Assembly: GCA_029931535.1 (NCBI GenBank) | Contig: JAQPZY010001523.1 | Coordinates: 2,450,001-2,514,000, forward strand | From: Margaritifera margaritifera | Lineage: Eukaryota; Mollusca; Bivalvia; Unionida; Margaritiferidae | Length of the DNA stretch: 64,000 nucleotides | Direction of reading: 5' to 3' | Part shown: piece after piece, positions 1-13,279 of the stretch | Layout: every line of letters begins with the position of its first letter | Position numbering within the stretch: position 1 is the first letter of the stretch | The notes under the pieces: model-generated | Told to the model about the DNA's origin: nothing | What the model saw: the letters and a program-made list of their open reading frames with translations, nothing else | Databases searched by the model: none | Translations under genes and position numbers: made by a program

Positions 1-1130
1 GTGTGTAATAGTTAAAATATCAATAGTAGGGTGTACCTGTTAAAATGTCAATAGTAGGGTGTACTAGTTAAAATAATAAGTAGGGTGTAATAGTTACAAT
101 ATCAATCGTAGGCTGTAATAGTTAAAATATCAATAGTAGGGTGTAATAGTTACAACATCAATAGTATGGTGTAATAGTGAAAATATCAGTAGTAGGGTGT
201 AATAGTTAAATATCGGTAATAGGATGCAATAGTTAAAATATAAATTGTAGTGTGTAATAGTTAAAATATCAATAGTAGGGTGTACCTGTTAAAACATCAG
301 TAGTATGGTGTAATAGTGAAAATATCAGTATTATGGTGTACTAGTTAAAATAATAAGTAGGGTGTAATAGTTACAATATCAATCGTAGGCTGTAATAGTT
401 AAAATGTCAATAGTATGATGTAATAGTTACAACATCAGTAGTATGGTGTAATGGTGAAAATATCAGTAGTAGGGTGTAATAGTTAAATATCGGTAATAGG
501 GTGAAATAGTTAAAATATAAATAGTAGTGTGTAATAGTTACAACATCAGTAGTATGGTGTAATAGTGAAAATATCAGTAGTAGGGTGTAATAGTTACAAC
601 ATCAGTAGTATGGTGTAATAGTGAAAATATCAGTAGTAGGGTGTAATAGTTACAACATCAGTAGTATGGTGTAATAGTGAAAATATCAGTAGTAGACTGT
701 AATAGTTACAATATCAATAGTAGGGTGTAATAGTAACAATATCAATAGTAGGGTGTAATAGTAACAATATCAATAGTAGGGTGTAATAGTAACAATATCA
801 GTAGTAGGTTGTAATAATTAAAATATCACTAGTATGGTGTAATAGTAAAAATATCAGTAGTAGGCTGTAATAATTAAAATATCAATAGTAGGGTGTAATA
901 GTTAAAATATCAATAGTAGCGTGTAATAGTTAAACTATCAATAGTAGCGTGTAATAGTTAAAATATCAATAGTAGCGTGTAATAGTTAAAATATCAATAG
1001 TGTGGTGTAATAGTTAAAATATCAATAGTAGGATGAAATAGTTAAAATATCAGTAGTAGGCTGTAATAGTTACAATATCAATAGTAGGGTGTAATTGTTA
1101 AAATATCAGTAGTAGGCTGTAATAATTTAA
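1..1130. repeat. 28-bp minisatellite/satellite array
   Basis: About 40 imperfect head-to-tail copies of a 28-bp unit with the core 'gtgtaatagttaaaatatca' followed by 'atagtagg'. The array begins before the window, so its true length is unknown. Units differ by a few substitutions (gttaaaat, gttacaac, gtgaaaat). At about 540-700 two variants alternate, giving a 56-bp higher-order repeat. No open reading frame of note crosses it. It decays into AT-rich sequence after 1130. Confidence 0.95.
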
Positions 1131-3613
1131 AAATAAAAGAGGGTGTATGAAAATAAAAAAAAATTACTAGTATCTATTATGGCAAGTTACAAGGATTTTA
1201 AATAATTAAAACACTTTAATTCAAATGTTAACATGGAGATAAAACTTTTATACATGGAATATATAATTCCAATACGTTTCAACTTTCAACTTATTCCAAT
1301 TACATTCTTTGATAGCAATGCAAACATGTTTAAACTAATCCAACAAATGAAGGAGAGTTTTCGACAATTTCATTTCAACAGTTCATACATCTTACAGGAA
1401 ACTAAATGGAAATCAAAATGAAGTATAATCAAAATAAAGAATGCTTTTTTCTATGTTCGGAGTTTATATTAACACTGTATACTAGTACTATATTTACCCC
1501 AAATAATCATGAAAATTCAAAGCCATTATTCTACAAATCCAAGAAATAGATGCATCGAAACAATCTACACACACTGTCATTTGGCCTACCGCCTTTACTT
1601 CTTTACGACTGAGACATTTTCTGATTAAGCATTCATATTATAGTTACACCGGAATACCAGGGAAATTAGGAAATCCTTTCTTCTTCACTTTGGCGACTTT
1701 TGTCGCTCACTCAATCTATGATTTCCTATGACCCGCTCACAACTTTGGCTCCGGTAGAACTCTTCCCGTTCGGGAAGTATATGCTTAACAAAGGGCAGGA
1801 AAATACAATAGTTTGACGCCTATCCACAATAAATATGGCATGTTTATGTCTCCATAACCCTAGTCTACATATTAAAACATGCTTAGTAAGATTTTATATT
1901 TTACCTACCATAATTTTCAAGAAGACTAATTCCAAGTATCCTTTGCAAATGTCACTGTAGTGAGTTCAGCATCCCTTGAGTGCTGTTGACAATATATGTA
2001 GGCATTATGTATGTGTATATATATATGTATGCGTGCTATTGTGATGATAAGGACTCATTTGCCCTCAGTAAGTAGGGGGCTAAAACTCTGGCCAAACTCC
2101 GGGTCGCGCTAAAGACTGCATCCGGAAACAAAGACTTATCTTGCGAAAGCAGGGACCGCAATGATGAGGACAGGAAGTTGAGAGTTGAATCACTTGAAAA
2201 GTGTAGAAAGTATGTTTAGTCATTTGGAGAGATTTAGAATCTGGAGTGTTATTAGAATGAGGAAGTTGGAACAAAAGCAGTTTCATATTTCTGTTTGTAT
2301 AATAATACATGAAAGACATCCTCCGACAGAAAGTTGCTATGGGTGCTGATAAAATCAGATAAATTGGTGATTAATTGAAACTGATGCTCAAGTAGCATAA
2401 GTAAGCCATGCTAAATGATCAAAGAAGGCCGCATTTTACAAATGAATCATCTGAATGTTATTGGTGTAGCCCTATTCTTTAGAAGAATCTATTCTTTAAA
2501 AAAAAAACTGAAATCGTGATTCTTTAACAATTTACACAGATACAATATTTTCATATAAATATAGTTAACTATATTTATTTGATATTAGCCGTATCAGTTT
2601 AGTTCACAGTGGACTAAACTGGGAGAAAATTTGCAGGTTTTGTCACTACCACTCAGTTAAGTTTTTATTTCTTAAAGAAAAAATCTTACCTGAAAATTGA
2701 CAAATCCACATATTGAAAGAGGCAGGCAAATGGAATGGCTGCTGAAGGCTCTGGCTCTCCTTGGGTAAAACGGGTGTATTTGGGCGATTATCAAGGGTAT
2801 GTGCTCATTCCATTCCCGAATGCCGAACTCGATGGATATTGTTTTTTTGAACGGCTGTGACACTTAGCAATCAGAGAGAAAATATGTCCTTGAATTAATA
2901 CAACTTTTTGAGTAAACGACTGAAAATTGACTCAGAACTCAATATAAAATTATTGTTTCACTCAAGCAGGAGATTGCAAACTTATCATTATTTTTCATAT
3001 TTAAGATAAAATAGCTAAAACTGAAAGAGATATAATCAATAGCATCAGATATATTTTTTTATCTGAAATTTTCAAGCAAATTCTCAGTCTCATCTGGAAA
3101 GTGTTCGAGGACTGATCTCTCAAAACTATGCAATCACTTTGCTGCACTTAATGCGGGAAACTCATTTCGTGCAATATTACCGTATAGTTTAAATAGTTAC
3201 CCCAAAAAAATAATAAATAAATAAATTTAAAAAAAATACTAAATAAATAAACAACGTGCAATAGTTTATGGAGGTGTGCCTTAAATGATATTGTTTATGT
3301 TAATAAATTATTTATATTTTTGTACCGTATTTCAATCCGCATGCTTTATTATTACAGTTGACGTAAAGAAAATCCTTTCTATCAAATGTAGGGAAAAGTC
3401 CAAAGTCCATGCGTTTTGTTGCTACGGAGCCAATATCTCTCTCTTGCATCTTGGGATGCTATGAAGAGAAAACTCTGAAATGGAATTTTAGATTATACAG
3501 AAGAGGGATCTCGATTTCAGACAATAACAGCAAGCTGCCCAATGTAAACGGACATGTCTCTTCTTACGTAGAAATTCGACTCATCACTTTTCTTTGGTTG
3601 TCTCTTGATAACT
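1131..3613. other. AT-rich stretch without recognisable gene
   Basis: Only short chance reading frames are present (62 to 79 codons), none with recognisable protein motifs or paired splice signals. The 2050-2160 stretch is somewhat less AT-rich and could be a fragment of a dispersed repeat, but I cannot assign it. Confidence 0.6.
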
Positions 3614-4505
3614 TAACCAGGCATACATGAATTGTTGCTATCACTCAATAACTTAACCAGGCATAAATGAATTGTTGCTATCACCCAATAACCAGGCATA
3701 AATAAATTGCTGCTATCACTCAATAACCAGGCATAAATGAATTGTTGCTATCACTCAATAACCAGGCATAAATGAATTGTTGCTATCACTCAATAAATTA
3801 ACTAGGCATAAATAAATTGCTGCTATTACTCAATAACCAGGCATAAATGAATGGTTGCTATCACTCAATAACCAGGCATAAACGAATTGTTGCTATCACT
3901 AGATAACCAGGCATACACGAGTTGTTGCTATCACTCAATAACCAGGCATAAATGAGTTGTTGCTATCACTCAATAACCAGGCATAAATGAATTGTTGCTA
4001 TCACTCAATAACCAGGCATAAATGAATTGTTGCTATCACTCAATAACCAGACATAAATGAATTGTTGCTATCACTCAATAACCAGGCATAAATGAATTGT
4101 TGGTAATCTCACAATAACCAGGCATAAATAAATTGTTGCTATCACTCAATAACCAGACATAAATGAATTGTTGCTATCACTCAATAACCAGGCATAAATA
4201 AATTGTTGCTATCACTCAATAACCAGGCATAAATGAATTGTTGCTATCACTCAATAACCAGGCATAAATAAATTGTTGCTATCACTCAATAACCAGACAT
4301 AAATAAATTGTTGCTATCACTCCATAACCAGACATAAATAAATTGTTGCTATCACTCAATAACCAGATATAAATAAATTGTTGCTATCACTCAATAACCA
4401 GACATACATAAATTGTTGCTATCACTCAATAACCAGACATAAATAAATTGTTGCTATCACTCAATAACCAGACATAAATAAATTGTTGCTATCACTCAAT
4501 AAGTT
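3614..4505. repeat. 35-bp minisatellite array
   Basis: About 25 copies of a 35-bp unit built on 'aaccaggcataaatgaattg' plus 'ttgctatcactcaat'. The first units carry an extra 'aactt' or similar and are about 39 bp. Unit sequence changes along the array: left copies mostly read caggcataaatga, right copies mostly cagacataaataa. There are no unique spacers between units, so it is not a CRISPR array. Confidence 0.95.
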
Positions 4506-4970
4506 AGTAAAGTACTATAAATATAATACGCTGGTAACTGACGTGTCCAGTATATCAGACATCTTGCACGCATATTTAATTAGATATAACTTTATTTGAC
4601 GAGAAATAGCTGCGCTAAATATTCACACTGAGATTTATTTTTCATAGATAACGAAACGCACGGAATAAATGACCTATTTTGGAAAACTCAAACGTAAAAA
4701 GAGACGTCCGTTTTCCCTCTCACGGTTTTGCATCGTAGCATGACCCAATACATAAGAGAGACCGATGACTGTTTTAGTGTGGCTTCTCACACAAGACACA
4801 TAACTGTTAATCGATATAGTCGTACCAATGTAGGATTTATGCCATGCGCAACGCAACCACTGTATTTGTTGCATATATACTACAACGTCCTATTATCGCA
4901 TCATGCCTATTACCGCTGCATTTGAACATTTCCGAGAACCGCTGAAGCCATGCAAAAAATTGATACTAAT
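4506..4970. other. No feature seen
   Basis: Unique-looking sequence between the 35-bp array and the palindromic MITE. Two overlapping 65-66 codon frames on opposite strands have no recognisable motif and are probably chance. Confidence 0.5.
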
Positions 4971-5105
4971 AGAATCCATCATATGCATCGGTGTAGGATA
5001 GAAAAAATTCCACCCGAGGGTCAGAATAGCATCGTGTCTGACCCAAAATTTTGATCCCGAGGGTGGAAATTTCCTATCCTACACTGAAGCATAATGATGG
5101 ATTCT
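4971..5105. mobile_element. Small palindromic MITE-like element
   Basis: A 135-bp inverted repeat. The left end begins agaatccatcatatgcatc and then gtgtaggatag. The right end is the reverse complement (ctatcctacac, then gaagcataatgatggattct) with a few mismatches. The arms cover nearly 50 bp each, including ttccaccc near the centre, with about 40 bp between. The size, the symmetry and the lack of coding capacity fit a miniature inverted-repeat transposable element. No target duplication was established and the parent family is unknown. Confidence 0.75.
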
Positions 5106-8100
5106 TTTCTCACATTTCTAAACAAAAAATGAGGGCTGTGAATACTGCTGTAACTTTCAAACGGCAGAACATGCATTGAAAACTTCCTTGCCCTAAGATA
5201 GAGCGTACAAAGTTAGGTTTACACTGACAAATTCAATGTAAACTTTCAATGACGTTTAAACACATTTTAGCTTTCAAAGCACATTGGTTGAAATTGCTAC
5301 GGTAATGGTAATACACAGCGTCTGAATTGTGTACTGCAGATAGCTTGCGCAATGATACAAATGTGAACAGGTCCAAATTTAAAGTTCACTTTTATCCATA
5401 ATATTAATCGAGACAGACAAAAAATAACGAAATAGTCCTCAATTCAAATTTGATGTAGAATCGATTTACCCTTCAAAAATAATAATGAGAATATGCCTTT
5501 TTAAAACAAATAACATGTACAACAACGGCTTTTTCGACTCGAAAGGGACTGTTAAGCCGTACATGTATCAAGGTAAATCAGCACGAAACGGCCTGTTTGT
5601 GGGACACTTAACTTCAACCATGGCTCGTTTTAGTACGTAAATGTGTTACAACTAATATTTATCTTGATTATTGTGAAAGAATGTTCAAATGATGACTGAA
5701 AATGGGAAGTTTGTGCTACTTTGTGTACACTATGCTTGCAGTAGAAGGTCAAAATAATCCACGAGTCAGGATAAAGGTCACGTGTGAGGAAGGGTAGATC
5801 CTGAACCGGTGTTCCACGCTGGAAACACGATCATACACATATAGGAATGTGAGAAAGAGTCTATCTTTCCCGGCATCAAGAACACATTCTGTTTCATGCA
5901 GTTCTGAAATTTTCCATTGTTCAAGTGAGATTGAGGATAATGTTTGCAGACTTCCTTTTTGGCATGTTTTCTTATTAGTAAGGTGGTAATAGGGCGTACC
6001 GGTCTAGCGTCACAAAGAATTAAGTATAAGCTCTGATCTATTTCTCATTAGTTGTGACAGTAAGTTTTATTCGTATATATTAAGGCCAAGATTTAATGAA
6101 ATATATTAAATTACAATTTAATTATTTAATTCCCCAGTCACATTGTGTCACAGTAATTGTAAAAATCACAACGTATTTATCACAAGTACTTGATTTTAGG
6201 AGACCAGAATGGCTGTAATGTTCCGTCGTCAACAATTTTTTAAAATAAAATTCTCTTGCCAGCTGTCACTTTACTCACTTCCATAAAACCACGGAAATAA
6301 TACACGCGAAATTATAATTGCTCTCTTTGGAAAGTTTTCCGAACAGTCTTAAGTCAAGTAGCATGTCATCCGATATTTGCAAAGACCCTCCTGTTTTAAA
6401 CGGCATATAGTTGTTATATTAACAGGCAGTGCAGTTTTCATTATGTTTAATGTGCAACTAAAAATATACTTTCTGCAATGAACTGCTGATATTCAATTAC
6501 TTTGGAAAATAGATCTTTCTTGAATAGTTTCAAACTTGCCAGTACAAGCAGAGACGTTTAGACCATAATAAATAACATATAGTTGAACATAACGACACAT
6601 TTCTGACAACCTTATAATTTACAAATTGCTTTATGGTAAATAAATAGACGATGCCTGTCTTTACACAATCCACACACAATTGTTGTGTCGTCCTAGATTC
6701 TGAACCAGAAGCTCGTGAAATCATCACCAGATACCCGAGAAAATCCCCTCGCCAACCCCTTCGGTTTTGACAAGTTTGGAGTGTTCTTTTCGAGTTTGCA
6801 CCTGTCATCTTTAACAACTGATATGATTAGGGATAACTACAATGATTTGGTCCAAAGAAACGGCATAACTTCTCAGATGCCCATATAGCTAAGTGTAATT
6901 GATGCCAGCAATATTAACGTTTAATTGCAGAATTTTGCAAAATAGATCCGTATGCACAGTATTAAATAAAAACTTGCTCTCTCTTTTGAAATTTGTGTTA
7001 CCTTGATGTATACATATTTACACTTTAATACATTTGCTTGCTGAATAAATGTCCAATACATTTAGTTCGGCAGGTTATTTTGATCGATGCATTAACAGCA
7101 TTAACATGCGGTGTAAGAATTATGTGCAATAACGATTTAAGAGTTTATTTGCTTTGTTAAAAATGTTATATTCTTTTATTTGTCACTTGCTGATAAAGGA
7201 TATTTTGTTTTTATAAAATTATATTGCAGAGAACACGCATATTATGGCAGAAAGACAATCGATTCGACGTATACTTAGTGAAACATGTATTGATTTTGTA
7301 TTTCTTAAAATATTTATCAATGTATTTTGCTGACTATTTGCTCTCTATATACAGATAAACTAGTGAGTATTCATGACACCAGACCAGGGATACAAGTTGG
7401 GTGTATGTGATAGTTGGTGGATCAGTGCAGGGCGGAAAACACCCCCATAAACTTAAGATAAATCCGATTCTGCGGATGAAACTGTGTGTGTGTGTGTGGG
7501 GGGGGGGGTTAGGTCCTACTGTAATCCATGGTCTTAAAAAGAAAATCTACAGCCCAGTTAGCGGGGATCGATCTGGAAAATTTATCCCCCCTCTAAATCA
7601 AACCTTGTTCTCAGGCAGGTGAGACTGTGTGTGCTTTCGTTCTGTTTCTGTAATCATGGCATAACACTCTTTTCGACTGTTGTGATTAGCAGATTAAGTC
7701 TGAATTTAAAACATGGGTCGGGGTATAAAAGGTGGATTAACAAAGCCGTCTCTTTGGCTGTATCAACAAACCGATCTTTAATGAGGAGACAAAAATAATT
7801 TTGTATTGTCTTTATCTCAATTTACAATTTTTTTCTGAGGTCATGCAGCTCCAACCGTTTCCTTGGCTGAATCACTTGGCATCTGAATTAATTGCTTCTA
7901 CATAGGAGAAAATATAGATTAGGAGATGAATCCAATGAAACTGAAAGCTTGAAATATCTCGAAAAGGAGACCATTGTTTTATTTTTCAACATTAACCACA
8001 CCCATAGGAGCTTTGGTCAACATGTGTTGATGTTATTGCTGTTAGTATTACTTACAAAAATATGCAGATAACTCGCACTAATAAATGTCAGACACTTTGA

Positions 8101-8599
8101 AGTTCTAAATAGCTAAAATATATTTTAATTGCTCGGTTTCTGCACGTGGTTATTTATTCTATTTGGGGAATTATTTAATTTTGCAGCAAAACACATATAT
8201 CTATAAATTTCGTAAAATTAAATGTTGGAATCTTAGAAAGAAAAAACAATTGCACAAACTTTAAACATTTATTTGAAATACAAAAATTAAGGGAAATTGT
8301 CCAGTGATAATAAAACGTGTACCACACAGTTCGTTTGTGTTGAATTGTAACGTTCTCTTCGTAACCTATACCACTGTAAAATTGTCCAGGATTAATTCTC
8401 TAATTCTCCAATGCTTGAATATTTTTTTTCATTTTTATTTCACCACTTTTCCAATTCCGATACATTAACTTGCTATTAAAATAGTGTAAACAAATATTTA
8501 AAAAAAAAAGAAAATTGCGGACAAAAATCAAATAAAATATAATAAAAATAGAATAAAATCAGTTCCAGTGATCTTTCCTACTTATCTCTAACTTTGAAA
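5106..8599. other. Long AT-rich stretch, nothing recognised
   Basis: No open frame above 100 codons has conserved motifs, and no tRNA or rRNA signature or tandem array was seen. A (GT)n then G-run occurs near 7482-7508. Confidence 0.5.
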
Positions 8600-9000
8600 T
8601 CGACTGGAAGCTACCTTCACTCAAGTGTAGTATACTGATAAAGTTTGGTAAAAAAATTTAATTGCAGACAACTTTATTTGTCATGTGGAAACCAAAGTTA
8701 AAAGTTTTGGACTTAATGACCATGACATTTGACCTTTTGGCACCCAAATCAATAGGCTCTTGACTCAACATTACAGTGCACCTGAGAAAATAACGAATAA
8801 ATAAAAAGCCTGCAGGTCACTTGATTTATATACGGAAACTAAAATGCAGCGACCTTAACCTTAACCTTTTGACCTTCATATGAAATGGGAGCTGCATCAA
8901 CTCACATGTAGTCAATCTATGGAAGCATGGTTTTTCATGCTGAAACCAAAATAACATTTCGGGTTCTACTCCTCCTCAAGGGCGATTCACTTATGAGGTC
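8600..9000. repeat. Probable dispersed repeat rich in 'gacctt' words
   Basis: This stretch contains repeated phrases such as 'catgacatttgacctttt' and 'gaccttaaccttaacctttt'. Such phrases are common in molluscan and echinoderm interspersed repeats, from general memory. Similar wording recurs at 63700-63760 ('caggtcaaggtcacatca'). Boundaries are uncertain and no family name can be given. Confidence 0.4.
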
Positions 9001-10386
9001 TTGAGTAATAAACGACGAAAGCAGACTCAAGTTATTGTGCGAAACTCACTTTGTCCATCTGTTTACACATCGATAGACAATAGAAGAAAACAAGTTTAAA
9101 CATATATCAGAGGCTCAGTGATGTGCCAGTGAAATTGAAGGCTATAACATTCTTTGCAATTTCACCATCAACCATATTCATTTGACTGCTAAGGGGTCAC
9201 ACCCCTACTTTTAGTCAACAAGTGGGATTTGTTGCTTCGACACCACTGCTTATGGGAAAATGCATAGATTATTTACTTTTCTAAGTGTCATACACTTAAA
9301 AGGTTTTATCAAACGTCATCACACGACCCAGTTAAATATCTACTCTGTATTTGCTTGTTTATAAGGAGTGCCCAACAGCAAACAGTGTATAACCGAAGTA
9401 GACCATCGCTTAATGTTTCCTGTAGATCAGGGTCCATAAAAGTTTCGTATGTATGATTTTGAAGCGAATAGTATCAAACCTGACTGGACAGCGCATTATG
9501 TGACAGCTGATACGGGTCAGTTTCTATTCGCACTTGCTAAATATGTCTTTCAGTCCGTGTTCAATCGGTAAATATTAGAACCTGAAATGCAGTATAGATA
9601 CAAATACTTATAATTTACTTGGTTTCAGCACATATATCTGATTATGTTTTCAGCTAATTTATGCTCTCGAGAGATAGTGTACTACAACACGAATAAATAC
9701 GTCCTATTTTATTAATATCTTCCTATTTCTTGTAAAATCTGGTCAATGTGTGCGCCAATACATATTGTAAAAGTGTAAAATGACTTGTGTCTGTGGGAAA
9801 TCAACTCACCAACCCAACAAAAGTTTTAAAAGTATAACATCGTCAAAGTTGAAAATATTACTTCGGAAGAGGGGTCGATATGTTAGAAGCTGACAGTAAT
9901 GAGTTTGTGTCATTGGGTCCTCACTAAGGATTACAAAATGGGTTATCATACCTTGGTTTCTAATATAAGGACAAAAAGTAGGTCACAATTTATGAAATTG
10001 GGTTTGGGTCTTATTCATCATATGTGAAGCCGACGTTCTCAATGATCTTCAGGTTTACGCAAAGAAAACCGTTTCTCACACTGCAATTCAGAAAAGATTT
10101 TATTCTAAGTATAGGGGCTGATAAACTGACAACAAACAGAGCAAAACTAGTTTTTAACTAGCCTAAGCGCGTTCGACTCTCATTGAGTCTTTTTAAAAGG
10201 AAAACACAAAACAAAGACAAGACAAAGAATAAACACAAAAAGCGTTGAAGTTACAAAAGTTTATATAAGTATTTCAAAGGGAATTACAGCTTGAAAGTGT
10301 CTGATGTGTCGTCTAGTTGGTTTCAACTCGACTGATGATGTTGTAAGCTGGATGATATGGACCTACAAAGGGAGGAGCCATAGCGC
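9001..10386. other. No feature seen
   Basis: AT-rich sequence with no coding, RNA or repeat structure that I can support. Confidence 0.4.
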
Positions 10387-10831
10387 CGTCTGTTTTTTTT
10401 TTAAGGTAAATTGGTGCAACCGCAGATTATATCCCGTTTGATTTCAGTGTTCTGAGGCGGCGTATCCGGTAAGATTCTTTTTCTTTCCTGGTTTCGGTTC
10501 GGTTTCCGAAAACAGGAAAGAAAAAGAATCTTACTGGATACGCCGCCTCAAAACACTGAAACCAAGCGGCTTAAACCACGAAGACTAGAAGAAAGATAAC
10601 CACACGCAAATAAAATCATCATCTGTTTACAGCCACCACATTTTCAATAAAATAATTCATTAATTTTGCTAATTAGTCACTCACTCACCTATAATTACTA
10701 CCGTTTTTTTTTTTTTTTTGTAGTTCTTCCTGGTATTAGTATTGTTGTGGTCATTACTCGCCTTTCGGAAACAATGAAATATACGGGATATAATCTGCGG
10801 TTGCACCAATTTACATTAGAAAAACAGACGG
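10387..10831. mobile_element. Nested inverted-repeat element with hairpin
   Basis: Outer arms of about 58 bp (10387-10444 and 10774-10831) are reverse complements over ccgtctgttttt, then taaattggtgcaaccgcag and attatatcccgt, with only a small indel. The left outer arm runs directly into a second inverted repeat, 10434-10490 against 10513-10569, which is nearly perfect over 48 bp and has a 22-nt loop. No coding sequence is present. The structure fits a non-autonomous DNA transposon, perhaps a foldback element. Weaker symmetry continues a few bases further out on both sides (about 10375 and 10843). Confidence 0.8.
10434..10569. repeat. Near-perfect long hairpin
   Basis: The left arm contains ctgaggcggcgtatccggta and then agattctttttctttcctg. 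The right arm repeats this in reverse complement with two mismatches in the inner 48 bp and a few more at the outer end. The loop at 10491-10512 is GC-rich relative to its surroundings. It would fold into a very stable stem if transcribed. Confidence 0.9.
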
Positions 10832-11754
10832 CACTAGGTCTCCCAAAGGGCCAGAATACGAGGCCGGAATTAGTATCAGCTATTCTGGCGCCCCAAGACC
10901 TCTAGCGCCCGTCCAACCGCCCCGTCCGCACCCCCTCCCGTTAGTACGCTACAGGAAACAATATCGTGGTCTTTTCTTCTGTTATTCGCGGAATAGTACT
11001 GTCCTGAGATATTTATTATCAACTTAAAAGTGTGAAAAACGTTCGTTTTGTGTAAGAGTCCTAGTGAAAGAAAACTTAAGAAATACGAAATACCGTGTTT
11101 CTGTTTACATCAACCATAATGTAACTCACTAATATCTTGATCAGATGCCTCACTGGTATGACATTTTGACTTTGCCAATAACAGTGCATGGTAAATGTGC
11201 CATATGCCCTTCAGGGAGTGTGATCGCGAGGGTTCAAGGTGCCCGGGGGAAATGTTCTTTAGTGGCGCCCCTACTTTGCTACAGAGAAAAGTTTTATGTC
11301 AGTTGCCAACCTCCCACCTCCCCCCTCCTAAATATAAGTTTTGTGAAGAATTTCCCCCTTTACACTAAGGTGAAGGTGAAATACTATGAAAATATCAGCT
11401 GCAAAAATAACAAAAAAAAAAAAACCAAAAAAAAAACCAGCCTCCCGACCATGCCCCTTTCGCCTGGCACGGAGGGGGGGGGGGAATTGCCCCTTCCCAC
11501 ACCCTCGCGCCGCCACTGAGTGTGATATTGTGAGTGCGTGTGTGTGTGTGTGTCTGTGAAAACACCCCCTCCCAAAAAATCCATCGGTTGTATTGTAGAC
11601 AAAAACCAACATCGCGAAGTAAAACAAAAAGTTTCACTGAGTGTATTGGAACAAAGTTACGAAGCAAACATTTCCGTGTTACAACTTATAGACTCGTCTA
11701 AATCATGTTAATCTTGAAACAAATATACTATTGCTATTATTTTTTATTGTTTAA

Positions 11755-11756
<2 letters not shown>
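10832..11756. other. GC-richer repeat-like stretch, no gene
   Basis: Local C- and G-rich tracts (10890-10950, 11240-11340, 11440-11520), including 'cgcgccgccactgag', recall the ends of dispersed repeats in marine invertebrate genomes. Overlapping frames on both strands are low-complexity (Lys- or Pro-rich) and are not supported as genes. Confidence 0.4.

Positions 11757-11844
<88 letters not shown>
11757..11844. repeat. (CT)n(CA)n microsatellite
   Basis: About 27 CT dinucleotides followed directly by about 16 CA dinucleotides. A compound microsatellite. Confidence 0.98.
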
Positions 11845-11846
<2 letters not shown>

Positions 11847-12059
11847 GCACTGAATCATGCCACACACAAATATTTGTATGGTGAAATTATATCTTGTAAA
11901 TCTGTTTTGACAGAAATATATAAAAAAAATGTATCAGCAGGCGACAAAATATTAGTGAATTTAAATGCGGTTTTTGTCTGTAATTAGCCTGTAATATTAA
12001 ATGTTCACATAGTGCAATACCCTCCAAACGTTATGTTAAATTATCATAACCTCCATAGT

Positions 12060-12250
12060 GTTATCCGTCATGTCAAATTCCCATAGACCACCATAGTGAT
12101 ATCTATCCTGTTAAAGTTTCCACAGACTCCAATAGTGGCATTGATCATGTTCAAAATTTCCATAGATCCCCATGGTGACATCCGTAATGTTAAAATTTCC
12201 ATAGACCCCTATAGTGACATCGTAATGTTAAATTCCCATAGTCCCCCATT
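12060..12250. repeat. Degenerate ~39-bp tandem repeat
   Basis: Four to five diverged units of the form 'catagaccaccatagtgata' plus 'tcctgttaaagtttc'. Each begins near catag/cacag and ends near aaatttcc. Divergence between units is high, suggesting an old array. Confidence 0.7.
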
Positions 12251-13275
12251 TAAATTAAAACCTTCCCCCATACAACATCGACCCTACAAAAGTACCCTCT
12301 GAGTTGCCCAAACATTTCCACCATAGTAGAGTGGTACCAAACTTTCTCCCATAGTAGCCCAAATTTTACCTCCCATACCGATCCCTGTAACTACTAACCT
12401 TACAAAGTATTTGGACTACCGCATATACTCATATATGGGTCAACTGGCCACACACACACACACACACATGTAGTGTAAAACTATTGCTGCTTGTTGCACA
12501 TTAAACAATGTACTTAATAAAAGAATGAAGAAATAAAATAAAATGAATGAATGAATGAATTACAATTGCAAGAAAGGCTTATCAGCATGTTATTGGCATC
12601 GTTGGCAACCACAACAATTTAGAGCAATCCAAAGACTGGTATATACTTGGATTAAACCCTCCCGTCAATACCTGTGTAATAAAGAACATTATTCCAGATT
12701 GTTTATCAGCGACAGTAAGACAATCAATTGTAGAGGGCAAAAAAGAAAATATGTAGAGTAGAATGATTGTGAAAATGATAGTCCTACTGCCAGAATTGAT
12801 GACGCGATCAGAAATTCGTTCGTTCAAATGACACATGGCAATGAAGTGCATGATATGTCCGATTTTTAAAAAAAACCCATCAAAAAGCAGCATTGACCTT
12901 AGAGCGCAGACAAACTCTGACTATTAAATAAACAATATGTCCTTTATATTGATACTAAGGACTACAGTACCTACAATAGTTTACCTTTTTATGTAGTTTA
13001 TAAAATACGGACAAAGTCCGATCGTACCTACTGTACGCGTATAGAACAAGAATTTCTAATCCTGCTTTGTTTACACCTTTGATCAAAAATGCAAACAACA
13101 AATTAACAAATGCTGGAATGTGCAAAATGACATTATCAGCCAAGAAAAAACAACATTTCCAGATGTTTTAAGAAGCCAGCTTATTACACTTCAAGCAATT
13201 CCAATCAATGCTACTGCTGCTGCTTTTTTTTTGAATGGCTAGAACAAATCCTTGGCAGTATTTTTCTAGCCTTTT
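12251..13275. other. No supported gene
   Basis: Contains a short (CA)n at about 12451-12469 and a (GAAT)n at about 12543-12560. Short frames on both strands at 12555-12893 have no recognisable motif. Confidence 0.4.
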
Positions 13276-13279
13276 TTGC

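Noticed and set aside
1..1130. CRISPR-like regular repeats
   Set aside because: Units are contiguous without unique spacers, and the context is eukaryotic; it is a satellite.
11328..11667. Overlapping minus-strand ORFs of 72-99 codons
   Set aside because: They read through A-, G- and CA-runs and are low complexity in every frame.
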